From NCBI GenBank assembly GCA_003131625.1, contig PKVY01000019.1, positions 1-44,488 on the forward strand: a stretch of 44,488 nt of DNA. The letters run 5' to 3'. Under the pieces are notes generated by a model. That model did no database searches, was not told where the DNA came from, and worked only from the letters and a program-made list of their open reading frames with translations. This DNA comes from Acidobacterium sp. Lineage in GTDB: Bacteria; Acidobacteriota; Terriglobia; Terriglobales; Acidobacteriaceae. Numbering within the stretch: the stretch's first letter is position 1; each line of letters begins with the position of its first letter. This document shows positions 1 to 7,641 of the stretch, in pieces. The position numbers were made by a program, and so were the translations under genes.

Positions 1-92
1 TCCGGACCTGGCGGGGTTGGCGGGATTGCGTCGCGCAGGACCCGGCACACGTGTGATTCTAGCACTCGCCGCCCGCCCGCTTTTATCTCTGC

Positions 93-120
93 ACCCTGTA
101 CCCTGCACGCTGCACCCTGC
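93..120. repeat. 7-bp CCTG-family tandem array (4 units)
   Basis: Four consecutive heptamers, accctgt, accctgc, acgctgc and accctgc, lie in the leader upstream of fabH. The same heptamer type recurs near 1189, 7583 and 35928. Function unknown. Confidence 0.8.
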
Positions 121-184
121 TTTTCTGCGACAATACGTCTTTGCCCCGAGGAGTCCTCTTTTGTCCCTTACCCTTCGCCCCCGT

Positions 185-1177
185 GTGCCCCAACGCGCCA
201 AAATCTCAGCCCTCGGAACCTGGACGCCTCCCCGCCTCCTCACCAACGCAGACCTCGAAAAAATGGTCGACACCTCGGACGAGTGGATCACCTCCCGCGT
301 CGGCATCAAAGAGCGCCACATCGTCGAGCCCGGCATGGCCACCAGCCACATGGCCGTCGAAGCCGCCCGCCGCTGTCTCGCCGAACGCGGCATCGATCCC
401 TCCGAAGTCGAAGTCGTCATCGTCGGCACCGTCACCCCCGACATGCTCTTCCCCGCCACCGCCTGCCTCGTTCAGGATCGCCTCGGCGCCAAGGGCGCCT
501 GGGGCTTCGACCTCTCCGCCGCCTGTTCCGGATTCGTCTACGCCCTCCAGATGGGCTGCAAACTCATCGAGTCCGGCGCGCAGAAAAAAGTCCTCGTCAT
601 CGGCGCGGACACCATGTCCTCCATCATCGACTACACCGACCGCGCCACCTGCGTGCTCTTCGGAGACGGCGCCGGCGCAGTCCTCCTCGAACCCGCCGCT
701 GACGGCGAGTACGGCATGATCGACTTCCATCACGAAATCGACGGCTCCGGCGCCTGCGCCCTCTTCATGCCCGGCGGAGGCAGCCTGCATCCGCCCTCCC
801 ACGAAACCATCGACAAGAAGATGCACTACGTCCATCAGGACGGCCAGGCCGTCTACAAATTCGCCGTCCGCAAAATGGTCGAAGCCGCCGAGACCGTCCT
901 CACCCGCAACGGAGTCACCAGCGCCGACCTCGGCTGCTTCATCGCCCACCAGGCCAATCGCCGCATCATCACCGGCACTGCCGACCGCCTCGGCCTTCCC
1001 GATGACAAAGTCATCATCAACATCGACCGCTTCGGCAACACCACCTGCGGCACCATTCCCCTTGCTATGGAAACCGCCCGCCAGGAAGGCCATCTCAAAA
1101 AGGGCGACCTCATCCTCATCGCCAGCGTCGGCGCAGGATTCACCGTCGGCGCAGCCCTGATGCGCTGGGAAATCTGA
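185..1177 (+). CDS. fabH: 3-oxoacyl-[acyl-carrier-protein] synthase III (KAS III)
   Basis: Condenses acetyl-CoA (or a short branched acyl-CoA) with malonyl-ACP to begin each round of type II fatty acid synthesis in the cytoplasm. The thiolase-fold catalytic triad is visible: Cys114 in the AACSG motif, His255 in IAHQANRR and Asn285 in GNTTCG, numbering from the GTG at 185. The substrate-site motif DTSDEWI is near the N-terminus. From this GTG the protein is 330 residues, normal for the family. The frame stays open upstream to an ATG at 17, but that extension is low-complexity, crosses the heptamer array and does not resemble FabH. No convincing Shine-Dalgarno sequence precedes the GTG, so the exact start is uncertain. 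No other fatty-acid synthesis gene is adjacent. Confidence 0.93.
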   Translation: MPQRAKISALGTWTPPRLLTNADLEKMVDTSDEWITSRVGIKERHIVEPGMATSHMAVEAARRCLAERGIDPSEVEVVIVGTVTPDMLFPATACLVQDRLGAKGAWGFDLSAACSGFVYALQMGCKLIESGAQKKVLVIGADTMSSIIDYTDRATCVLFGDGAGAVLLEPAADGEYGMIDFHHEIDGSGACALFMPGGGSLHPPSHETIDKKMHYVHQDGQAVYKFAVRKMVEAAETVLTRNGVTSADLGCFIAHQANRRIITGTADRLGLPDDKVIINIDRFGNTTCGTIPLAMETARQEGHLKKGDLILIASVGAGFTVGAALMRWEI

Positions 1178-1188
1178 TCCGCGGCAAA

Positions 1189-1216
1189 CCCTAATCCCTA
1201 ATCCCTAATCCCTGCC
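1189..1216. repeat. 7-bp tandem array (ccctaat x3 plus ccctgcc)
   Basis: Three perfect copies of ccctaat and one ccctgcc begin 12 bases after the fabH stop and end two bases before the stop of the convergent small gene. The unit length matches the other CCTG-type heptamer arrays in the window. Confidence 0.8.
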
Positions 1217-1217
1217 T

Positions 1218-1436
1218 TCAGCTTCTCGCCCCCACCACCACCAGCCCAATCCCGCCAATCAGCGCCACCGTGCTCAGGATCGGCGAGATCGGCACCGTCC
1301 TCGTCTGTTTGTGCTGGATCTGCACCGGACCCATATCCACATCCTTCTTTTCGCGCGTGTAACGGAAGCCGCCCACGGCGAATCCAATCACACCCACAAC
1401 AATCAAAAGTATTCCGACAAGAGTTGCTGCTTTCAA
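1218..1436 (-). CDS. Small two-helix membrane protein (DUF3185-like)
   Basis: A 72-residue protein with two hydrophobic segments (about residues 4-21 and 50-70) separated by a polar loop rich in Lys, Asp and Gln. Short acidobacterial membrane proteins of this layout are usually annotated as DUF3185 or hypothetical; I assign the family by layout only. I chose the TTG at 1434-1436 because AGAGGA lies about five bases upstream and the hydrophobic segment begins immediately. Longer readings to 1559 add a basic, non-hydrophobic tail with no similarity to the rest. It converges on fabH. Function unknown. Confidence 0.6.
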   Translation of the reverse strand: MKAATLVGILLIVVGVIGFAVGGFRYTREKKDVDMGPVQIQHKQTRTVPISPILSTVALIGGIGLVVVGARS

Positions 1437-1826
1437 TGCGTTCCTCTTTCTTTCAGAATTTCTGCTCCGAAAGGAACTACGCGGTCCCTGCCGAGTCCAT
1501 GTGTCCGCACAGGCCGCAGTCCTCCCTTCCGAGTGAGATGCGGCAAGGAAACTCGGCATCTCCGCTGCGTCTGAACAAAAAGGCGCAGGGATACCCCTGA
1601 CGGACCGTAGCCGCCCATAAAAATAGGGCCCGGAGCTTCGAGGACCGCGGGCCCTTCCTTAGGAATTGCTGTTGTGAAGGGAACGCTGTTGTGAGCTTTC
1701 GCTTCGAAAAGGAGTCTACCGGCCGTCCTGCGGCCTGACTGTGCAATATTGCTCACTCTGGTCAAAATGGCTCGAAGAGCCACCCGCTCTCGCTCTGGCC
1801 ATCGCACAAAAGTAATATGGAGGGAG

Positions 1827-1855
1827 CCCCCCACCCCCCCTCCCCCTCCCACCCC
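1827..1855 (-). other. G-quadruplex-capable tract
   Basis: Read on the minus strand this is a series of G runs (4, 3, 5, 7 and 6 long) separated by single T or A bases. It fits the G3+N1-7 quadruplex pattern with very short loops. Whether it folds in the cell is not known. Confidence 0.6.
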
Positions 1856-1869
1856 TGACGGTGTGCAGG

Positions 1870-2034
1870 TATTTGATTCCATGGGGCCGCGTTTTTTTGA
1901 GCGAGGGCCATGCATTTGATTCTGCAATAGGTTGCGGCTTTCTATTTTGTTTTCAAATGCGTAGGATGCGTCTCGGGAATGGGCAGCGGCTATGTATTTG
2001 GATCGAAAGTGGAAGTCGTCAACGCATTTGATTC
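1870..2034 (+). repeat. Four dispersed direct copies of a TATTTGATTC-like decamer
   Basis: Copies: tatttgattc at 1870, catttgattc at 1913, tatttggatc at 1995 and catttgattc at 2025. A partial inverted relative (caaatgcg) lies near 1955. Spacing is irregular, so this is not a simple tandem repeat. Function unknown. Confidence 0.5.
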
Positions 2035-2230
2035 GAAAATACTTAGCTGGGGGATGAGCGACAGCCAGCGGAAAGGCTGTCCGTAAAAGACGAGTGAGAA
2101 ACGAGCGCAAAGCGAGGGAGAAGCGAGCGATCAGGCGGTCAGCGGAGGAGCGGTTGGCGAAAAGACGGCCTTCCTGTCGCGCGGCGTTGAGCATCGATTG
2201 GGGCATGGCGGTCTCCTCCTCGAAAACAGA

Positions 2231-2265
2231 AAAGCCTGCCGGGTAGGCAGGCTTTTTCTTTTTTT
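2231..2265. terminator. Intrinsic terminator, likely bidirectional
   Basis: AAAGCCTGCC, loop GGGT, then AGGCAGGCTTTTT: a perfect GCCTGCC stem flanked by an A tract on one side and a long T tract on the other. On the minus strand it follows the protease gene fragment ending at 2441 and is followed by TTTTCTGTTTT, so it could end that operon. Confidence 0.8.
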
Positions 2266-2440
2266 ACTCTATAAGTTCAGAATATCAGATTGAGAGAATA
2301 AACCGGCCAAATATGATTGAGGGTATAAGGGTGTAAGTGGCGTGGAATGTTGGGTTATTACTTTGGATTTTTGCACGGGGGCTTGACAGATCTGTGGATT
2401 TCTTCCGGTTTAGGGGGAAGGGCGAAATTGAGGGAGCCCT

Positions 2441-3103
2441 TTACACGCGCGCGCGGCCCCGGACGCGAGTTCTTTGCTGCAGACGTAAGGACACGGAATT
2501 GTAGAGCTCATCTTCGAACGCTTCGAGGGTCACGGCGACGGCATAGTCCTGCCGCTCAATGTCAATCGGGGCCCACTTTCTTTGTGACCGCACGAGGAGC
2601 CAATATGTATCGCCGTAGCGGGCCGCGCCCCGTTCAAATTCAAAGCAGCCGACCTGCAGCGTGCTGGTGTCCCGTCGGTACGCTTCCCTCATCGGTCGCC
2701 GTTTGGGTTCGAACTGGATGTTATACGGCGCCGGAATTGCGTCGTCTGCGTCTTCGTCAGGTGCAACCGCTTCAAACGCCCTGATGACTTCGGGCAGAGT
2801 CTTGCCTCTGATCATTTGGAAATTCATTACAACGCCCAAGTAATCCATCCTGCGGCGCCGGACAGGTGGGTCAAATGCCAGGACAACCCGAATCCTCTTC
2901 TTTCCGTGAGCCCCTACGAACTCCTGCGTGATGGGGACGGCGTAGACAGCGAATGTGTCGATTCCGATTGTCCCTTCCGCAACCATCGTGACACGACGGT
3001 TTGAGGATGTGAGCGCGTTCTCGGAGGAGACTCGGCCGTACCCGGCTACTCGAAACACGGCGTCTTTGTTGCCCGGGAAAAGAGCTGTTATTTCTGGGGG
3101 ACG
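2441..3103 (-). pseudogene. C-terminal domain of the S8 protease, separated by a frameshift
   Basis: This frame continues the protease encoded at 3088-4926. Its open segment starts just upstream of the protease stop. It reads PPEITALFPGNKDAVFRVAG and then YGRVSSENAL, the way related long S8 peptidases run from the catalytic domain into a C-terminal beta-rich domain. Later motifs that fit such a tail are LAFDPPVRRRRMDYLG and YGDTYWLLVRSQRKWA. One extra C in the C5 run (plus-strand G run 3096-3100) joins the two frames without loss. It may be a real one-base deletion, a homopolymer sequencing error or a programmed -1 shift. A GTG at 3058 could start a separate 205-residue protein, but no good ribosome site precedes it. 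Confidence 0.75.
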
Positions 3104-4926
3104 TTAGCTGCGGATGCGAGGACGGCGCGCACGAGATTAGGGTCGGGATCGCGATTCAGGAGGATCTGCAGTTGATCCCACAAAAGAGCTGCGGTCCGGG
3201 CGACGAGCGGTGCCGCGAGGCTTGTTCCCACGTCGAATCGGAAAAGCTGCTCAAGCGGCTTATGCGACAGCGACATGACGGAGGTCCCTGCTTCCTTGCC
3301 GATCCTCCGTTGATTCCCTGTTCCAACAAAAACCGCGTTGCCGCCGTAGTCGATGAACTCAGGCTTGATTGCTCCGTTTACGCCGTGACCACAACGGGTA
3401 AACGGGGACGGGTGGTCCTTCCGAGCTACGGCCCTGACGATGTCGTTAGCCGGGGTTCCATGTCTGAGCGCGACCACATCGTGCTCCGCCAGCGAACCCA
3501 CTGTCACTGCGATCGCCGCGGTCGAGGGATCGTTTAGACTGGCGGATTCAAACAAAAGGTGGTTCGGGTAGTTCCTGAGGAGCGCCTCGGCGTCGTGGGT
3601 TCCCAGCCCGAATATTTCCAGGAGGTTTCCCGCTGAGATGACCAGCACAACCTTGAGCTTCCTGGCCAGAATGTCCATCGATTCGGCCCACACCGTCTGT
3701 CGATCTACTCCGTTTGTGCGCGCTGGATAGGCGGTGCCGACTGATAGGTTAAAAACTCGGCAATTGTGAGGCGCCTTGTAGAACTGCATGATGGCCGCCT
3801 CAATCTGGTTTATAACGAGCCTTTCGTCATCGAATTGGTTGTTCGCATCCAGGACCCTTACACTGAACAACCGAATGGTAGATGCGAATACGCCCGTCGA
3901 GTAGCATGCCCGGACGCTTCCAAATACCGCGAGACCGCCGACCATCGTTCCGTGCCCATGTTCATCCGCTGCGCTGGTTGTGGATGACATCTCTGACGAA
4001 ACCTCGGCTACGTTCTGCGCCAGAAGCGGGTGGCTTGATGCCAAGCCGCTGTCAACGATGCAGAGCCTTGGCCCGTTTGGGTCCGGGGTTGGGATCGGTA
4101 GAAAGTCCCGAATCGTAACGTTTCTCACTTCGGCTAAGTTGAGTTCCGGAGTCGGAGGCAGGTCGACCTCGGCAATTACGGACAGGTCGAGCAGTTGCGA
4201 GAGAAGCGCTCCCGAAACCCTCACTCGGGCGAGGCATAAGTGATCGCCGACGAATTGGTCCAAGACGGCACCTGGTCTTTGCGCGTCAGGTTGGAGCAGC
4301 TCACGGAGTTCCTGCAGAGACGCCATCGCGAGGTCGCGCGTGCCGGGATGCCAGAGTTCAATGTCCAGCACATATGTCTGGTCCGGCCGAATAGCCTCTC
4401 CGCTATTCCCGATCAGGCCTCCCAGGCGGAGTCCAATCCGGTCTTCGCGCGCCCAGAGCTTTAGTCCTTCGGGGTCGATATATTCGAAGACATCCCATTT
4501 TGTGCTCTTGTAGCGCTCGCCAGTCCTTTGGTTAAGCTGTGGACCGCGAACGTAATCTGCGATGGCTGCCTGGAATTCTCTTAAATCAACTTCGTCTCGA
4601 AACGCGATGACCGCTCGGTCCGGCTCTATGCTGACCGGGATGATATTGACTTCTCCCAGGCGTTCAGAAATTACGTCGACCAACGCGCCCTTTGCAAGGG
4701 GGATGCGGAAGATTAGGTGAGGCTGGATGTTAGGTGCGACGGCTTGCGCCGCGCCAATCTGCTGTTCGAGTTCAGTGAGCTTAGCGGAGAGAGTTGGCCC
4801 GAACGCGCCTCGCACTCGCGGCGGCGGGGGCGATGGTGGAGCAGGGCGTCGGCGGCGGTCGAATTGTCGGTCCTCCGCAACAATCTGTAAATGAGGATGG
4901 CGGTGGACGATGTTTGTAGTTGCCAT
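3088..4926 (-). CDS. S8 (subtilisin-like) serine protease, catalytic part, partner of AAA+ ATPase
   Basis: Catalytic residues are present: Asp292 in VDSG, His325 in HGHGT, the oxyanion Asn434 in SAGN and Ser569 in GTSLAAP. The first 280 residues form a long N-terminal region, not a normal short subtilisin propeptide. No signal peptide is visible, so a cytoplasmic enzyme is likely. The frame stops at residue 612, right after the catalytic domain; the expected C-terminal domain lies in another frame (2441-3103). The gene starts 12 bases after the AAA+ ATPase stop, so the two form an operon. AAA+ ATPase and subtilase gene pairs recur in accessory regions of many bacteria. A defence or protein quality-control role is my inference. 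Codon third positions are less GC-rich than in the neighbours, suggesting transfer. Confidence 0.85.
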   Translation of the reverse strand: MATTNIVHRHPHLQIVAEDRQFDRRRRPAPPSPPPPRVRGAFGPTLSAKLTELEQQIGAAQAVAPNIQPHLIFRIPLAKGALVDVISERLGEVNIIPVSIEPDRAVIAFRDEVDLREFQAAIADYVRGPQLNQRTGERYKSTKWDVFEYIDPEGLKLWAREDRIGLRLGGLIGNSGEAIRPDQTYVLDIELWHPGTRDLAMASLQELRELLQPDAQRPGAVLDQFVGDHLCLARVRVSGALLSQLLDLSVIAEVDLPPTPELNLAEVRNVTIRDFLPIPTPDPNGPRLCIVDSGLASSHPLLAQNVAEVSSEMSSTTSAADEHGHGTMVGGLAVFGSVRACYSTGVFASTIRLFSVRVLDANNQFDDERLVINQIEAAIMQFYKAPHNCRVFNLSVGTAYPARTNGVDRQTVWAESMDILARKLKVVLVISAGNLLEIFGLGTHDAEALLRNYPNHLLFESASLNDPSTAAIAVTVGSLAEHDVVALRHGTPANDIVRAVARKDHPSPFTRCGHGVNGAIKPEFIDYGGNAVFVGTGNQRRIGKEAGTSVMSLSHKPLEQLFRFDVGTSLAAPLVARTAALLWDQLQILLNRDPDPNLVRAVLASAANVPQK

Positions 4927-4938
4927 AGCTGGGAGACT

Positions 4939-5997
4939 CTAATTAGTGGCTTCCCAGCTTAAAGCCATCTGTAGGCTGAGGCGTTCCTTCTGCAATCGAA
5001 CAGCCTGTTCCAGGATGCCGCTGTCAACACATTTGGCACCGCTCAAAAGACAGATCTTCGAGGCGTCCTGTGCTACTCGCTTTACGTCTGCATGGGAAGA
5101 CCCGTGCAACAGGTTTGCGGAGGCTTCCCAATCGATATCCGATGTTCCGATTTGACGAAGATGACGCTTGAGCAGTTCCTCAATCTGAGCTACCGAGGGA
5201 GCCGGGAACACGATAACCTCATCGAACCGCCTCCACAATGCCGGATCAAGCATTCTTTCGTGGTTCGTGGCTGCGATGGTTAAGGCGTCGCCGCGTTGGC
5301 TGTCGAGCATCTGCAGGAACGCGTTCACGACCCGCTTCAGCTCGCCGTGCTCCTCCGCATCATCTCGCTTCTTACCGATTGCGTCGAATTCGTCGAAGAG
5401 TAGCACCATGGGGCGTGAGGCCGCGAAATCGAACACGCGCCTCAGGTTTGCGGCCGTTTCTCCCAAGTAAGAAGATATGACGGCATCGAAGCGAACCAGC
5501 ACGAGCGGGAGGTACAGTTCCTTGGCCAGCGCCTCTGCGGCCATGGTTTTTCCGCAACCAGGAGGGCCACAGAACAGGACTTTTCGCAATGGGCTTAGGC
5601 CGAAGCTCATCAAGACGTCTCGTCTGCGCTGTTCGTCGACGATCCGTTCCAGCGAATATCTCACCGGGTCGTTGACGACCATCTCGCTCAATGAGACCGT
5701 AGGGTCGAAGAGCTCAAGTAATAAGGTGCCCTTCTCCTTGTCGCGCGGCAGATCGGCACCGGAGGGGCGAAAAAGGGTCAACGTCTCGACCTTGGGCGAG
5801 GAGCTCCCGTTGCTAGAAATCCGTTCCAAATCGTCGGCGAGCTGGTGATGTCGCTTGCGTCGCTCTTCCTCGATATATTCGTCAAGCACTGCGCGGAACT
5901 GCTGAGCGTCGCCTTGCGCGTGCGCCATGACGAGCTTTCTGATCGCGCTACCGGCAGTCACGGTCTTTTCTCTCGTGTTTCGCGGCTTGGAGGCCAT
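4939..5997 (-). CDS. AAA+ ATPase upstream of the subtilisin-like protease
   Basis: A 352-residue protein. Residues 1-80 are a charged helical N-terminal region. The AAA+ core follows, with Walker A GPPGCGKT (144-151), Walker B VLLFDEFD (198-205), sensor Asn245 in AATNHE and arginine-finger candidates Arg256/Arg257. The C-terminal part (265-352) is a helical lid. The core resembles FtsH/proteasomal-type single-ring ATPases but has no protease domain of its own. The protease gene follows after 12 bases, so an unfolding or regulatory partnership is likely (inference). The ATG at 5995-5997 has only a weak GAG upstream. A near-perfect palindrome at 6041-6060 is a candidate operator. Base composition is less GC-rich than in the flanking housekeeping genes. 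Confidence 0.88.
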   Translation of the reverse strand: MASKPRNTREKTVTAGSAIRKLVMAHAQGDAQQFRAVLDEYIEEERRKRHHQLADDLERISSNGSSSPKVETLTLFRPSGADLPRDKEKGTLLLELFDPTVSLSEMVVNDPVRYSLERIVDEQRRRDVLMSFGLSPLRKVLFCGPPGCGKTMAAEALAKELYLPLVLVRFDAVISSYLGETAANLRRVFDFAASRPMVLLFDEFDAIGKKRDDAEEHGELKRVVNAFLQMLDSQRGDALTIAATNHERMLDPALWRRFDEVIVFPAPSVAQIEELLKRHLRQIGTSDIDWEASANLLHGSSHADVKRVAQDASKICLLSGAKCVDSGILEQAVRLQKERLSLQMALSWEATN

Positions 5998-6379
5998 CGT
6001 ATCGCTCTATAGGTTATCAAGCGACCGAACGTCGCTGTGATTGCAGCACATGTGGTGCAAATCTGGCAAGAGTAGAGCCGGCCTTGTGTTGATTCAAGTG
6101 TTGGTTGGAATCACTGATGATACCCCTCTCAGGGCCTGTCCGATCATGCTTTTTTGCCTCAGGGTGCGGTGCCTCCGTTGGAGCAGGGAGAGCGCAGGAG
6201 GGGCATCTCGTGCTTGATTTCCTGCTCCGCACCGTGATGTGGCTGCTCGGTGATCGGCGGTCGAGGCTGTAGTCGCTCCGCTCAAGCCCTGAGCCCTGTG
6301 CTCGGAGCTTTTTGCCCCTCACCAACGTCTGGTTCGATGTCAGCCGTCATCGCGCAGTACCATAGTCGTGAGGTTGGGA
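5998..6379. other. Divergent intergenic region between the ATPase operon and the propeller gene
   Basis: No convincing gene in either strand; open frames here are short and lack family patterns. It holds a 20-bp palindrome at 6041-6060 and two agccctg heptamers near 6285-6298. Promoters for both flanking genes must lie here, but I cannot assign them firmly. Confidence 0.55.
6041..6060. promoter_or_regulatory. 20-bp near-perfect palindrome, candidate operator
   Basis: TTGCAGCACATGTGGTGCAA reads the same on both strands except for one mismatched pair. Its centre, CACATGTG, is perfect. It lies 44-63 bases upstream of the ATPase start, where a dimeric regulator of that operon could bind. No regulator gene is adjacent. 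Confidence 0.5.
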
Positions 6380-7549
6380 ATGAGTTCCTGGAAGTCTCGT
6401 CGCAGGCTGGTCTGCGTCTTCGGAAGCTGCGTCGCGCTGCTCGCCTTCTTCAGCTGCTTGTCCAGCTGTGGGAAATTCTTCCCTCCGCTCACCAGCGGGG
6501 GTGGAGGAAGCAGCGGCGGTGGCGGCACCACGTCCGGCGACTACCTGTTTGCCGGCAACCTGGGAACGAATCCGCTGAGCATCGCCGGGTTCACCATCGC
6601 CAGCAGCGCCGTGAGCGCCACTTCGGGAGCGCCGTGGTCGGTGGCCCTGGAACCGACGTCGCTGGCCGTGACGCCCAGCGACAGCTACTTGTATATGGGC
6701 AGCGCTGCCGGCGGCATCTACGTCTACACGATCGGATCGAGCGGCGGCCTCACCATCGGGAATGGTGGAGCGCCGGTGGCCACCGGAGTCGCGCCCGCGG
6801 TGCTGCGCGTCGACCCCAGCGGGAAATGGCTGCTCGGCGCCGACGCCTTCGCCGGAGAAGCCTACGTCTTCGCAATTGGCAGCGGCGGCGTCCTGACCTC
6901 CATCAGCTCTTCGGTCGTCACGCTGAACGCCACCGTTCCGGCGACCGATCTTGAAATCACACCGACCGGCAACTATGTCTTCGTCGCCGACGGCACCGCT
7001 GGAATCTACACGCTGAGCTTCAACTCGAGCAACGGCGCTCTGGCTCAGGTCAACAGCCCGCTCAACCCCAAGCAGAACGGCGACGCTGACTACGGCATGG
7101 CCATCGCGCCTTCCGGCAATTTCCTGTTCGCCGCCGAAACCGGCATCGGCGCTGTCCGTGTCTTATCGATTTCCTCCAGCGGCGTCCTCGCGGAAGCTGC
7201 CGGTTCACCGGTCTCGACGGGAACCGGGCCTTTCGCCGTCCTGGTCGACTCGACCGGCAGCTACCTCTATGTGGCCAATCGGACTCCAGGCACGATCAGC
7301 GCCTTCCTGCTCACGAACAGTGGCGCTCTGACTGCGATTGCCGGCTCGCCCTTCACCACGGGCTCTCTTCCTGTAGCCATGGTGGAGGACAAGAGCGACA
7401 GCTACATCGCTGTCCTCTGCGCCGGAGGCAATCCCGATCTGCAAGTCTTCAAGTTCAACGCGAGCACGGCAGGAGCGCTGCAGAGTTTCGCCACGGCTAA
7501 GACCGGAACCGATCCAACCGAGGCTTCGAGCCTCGTCGCCACGCATTAG
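6380..7549 (+). CDS. Lactonase-like seven-bladed beta-propeller lipoprotein
   Basis: A 389-residue exported protein. It starts with a basic/hydrophobic signal ending in a lipobox-like LSSC (Cys30; the earlier Cys26 is an alternative) and a Gly/Ser-rich linker. The remainder is made of repeated blades with motifs such as LAVTPSDSYLYMG, LRVDPSGKWLLGA, LEITPTGNYVFVA, MAIAPSGNFLFAA and VLVDSTGSYLYVA. This is the pattern of the 6-phosphogluconolactonase/YncE-like propeller group, common in acidobacteria as surface proteins of unknown substrate. I prefer the ATG at 6380 because GAGG lies eight bases upstream; a GTG at 6368 is possible. No enzymatic activity should be assumed. Confidence 0.8.
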   Translation: MSSWKSRRRLVCVFGSCVALLAFFSCLSSCGKFFPPLTSGGGGSSGGGGTTSGDYLFAGNLGTNPLSIAGFTIASSAVSATSGAPWSVALEPTSLAVTPSDSYLYMGSAAGGIYVYTIGSSGGLTIGNGGAPVATGVAPAVLRVDPSGKWLLGADAFAGEAYVFAIGSGGVLTSISSSVVTLNATVPATDLEITPTGNYVFVADGTAGIYTLSFNSSNGALAQVNSPLNPKQNGDADYGMAIAPSGNFLFAAETGIGAVRVLSISSSGVLAEAAGSPVSTGTGPFAVLVDSTGSYLYVANRTPGTISAFLLTNSGALTAIAGSPFTTGSLPVAMVEDKSDSYIAVLCAGGNPDLQVFKFNASTAGALQSFATAKTGTDPTEASSLVATH

Positions 7550-7582
7550 GCGGCTGCTGCACGCGCCGGGACCGTGTCAGTC

Positions 7583-7638
7583 CGCCTGCAGCCTGCAGCC
7601 TGCAGCCTGTACCCTGTTCCCTGTACCCTGTTCCCTGG
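7583..7638. repeat. 7-bp CCTG-family tandem array (8 units)
   Basis: Eight heptamers in a row: cgcctgc, agcctgc twice, agcctgt, accctgt, tccctgt, accctgt and tccctgg. The array ends three bases before the ATG of the carboxyltransferase gene, so it occupies the position normally taken by a ribosome binding site. It is the longest of the four clear arrays here. Confidence 0.9.
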
Positions 7639-7641
7639 AAA

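Larger units (their letters stand above)
1437..2440. other. Repeat-rich intergenic region without a convincing gene
   Basis: About 1 kb between the small membrane protein and the frameshifted protease. It holds a C-rich tract (1827-1855), four direct TATTTGATTC-like copies (1870-2034), a strong hairpin terminator (2231-2265) and an AT-rich stretch at 2266-2350. A minus-strand frame from the ATG at 2206 has an excellent GGAGG ribosome site. Its product, however, runs through the C-tract and the repeats and has an arginine/glycine-rich, patternless composition. A short peptide from that start is possible, but I do not call it. Confidence 0.6.

Noticed and set aside
206-1093. Long minus-strand frame opposite fabH
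   Set aside because: Asp/Gly/Val-rich shadow of the high-GC fabH codons; no family motif.
1433-2206. A 257-residue minus-strand frame with a strong ribosome site
   Set aside because: It runs through a C-rich tract and dispersed repeats and overlaps the true small membrane gene; composition is patternless. Only a short peptide from its start remains possible.
6017-6325. 102-residue minus-strand frame upstream of the ATPase
   Set aside because: Patternless, covers the palindrome and the expected promoter; no ribosome site.
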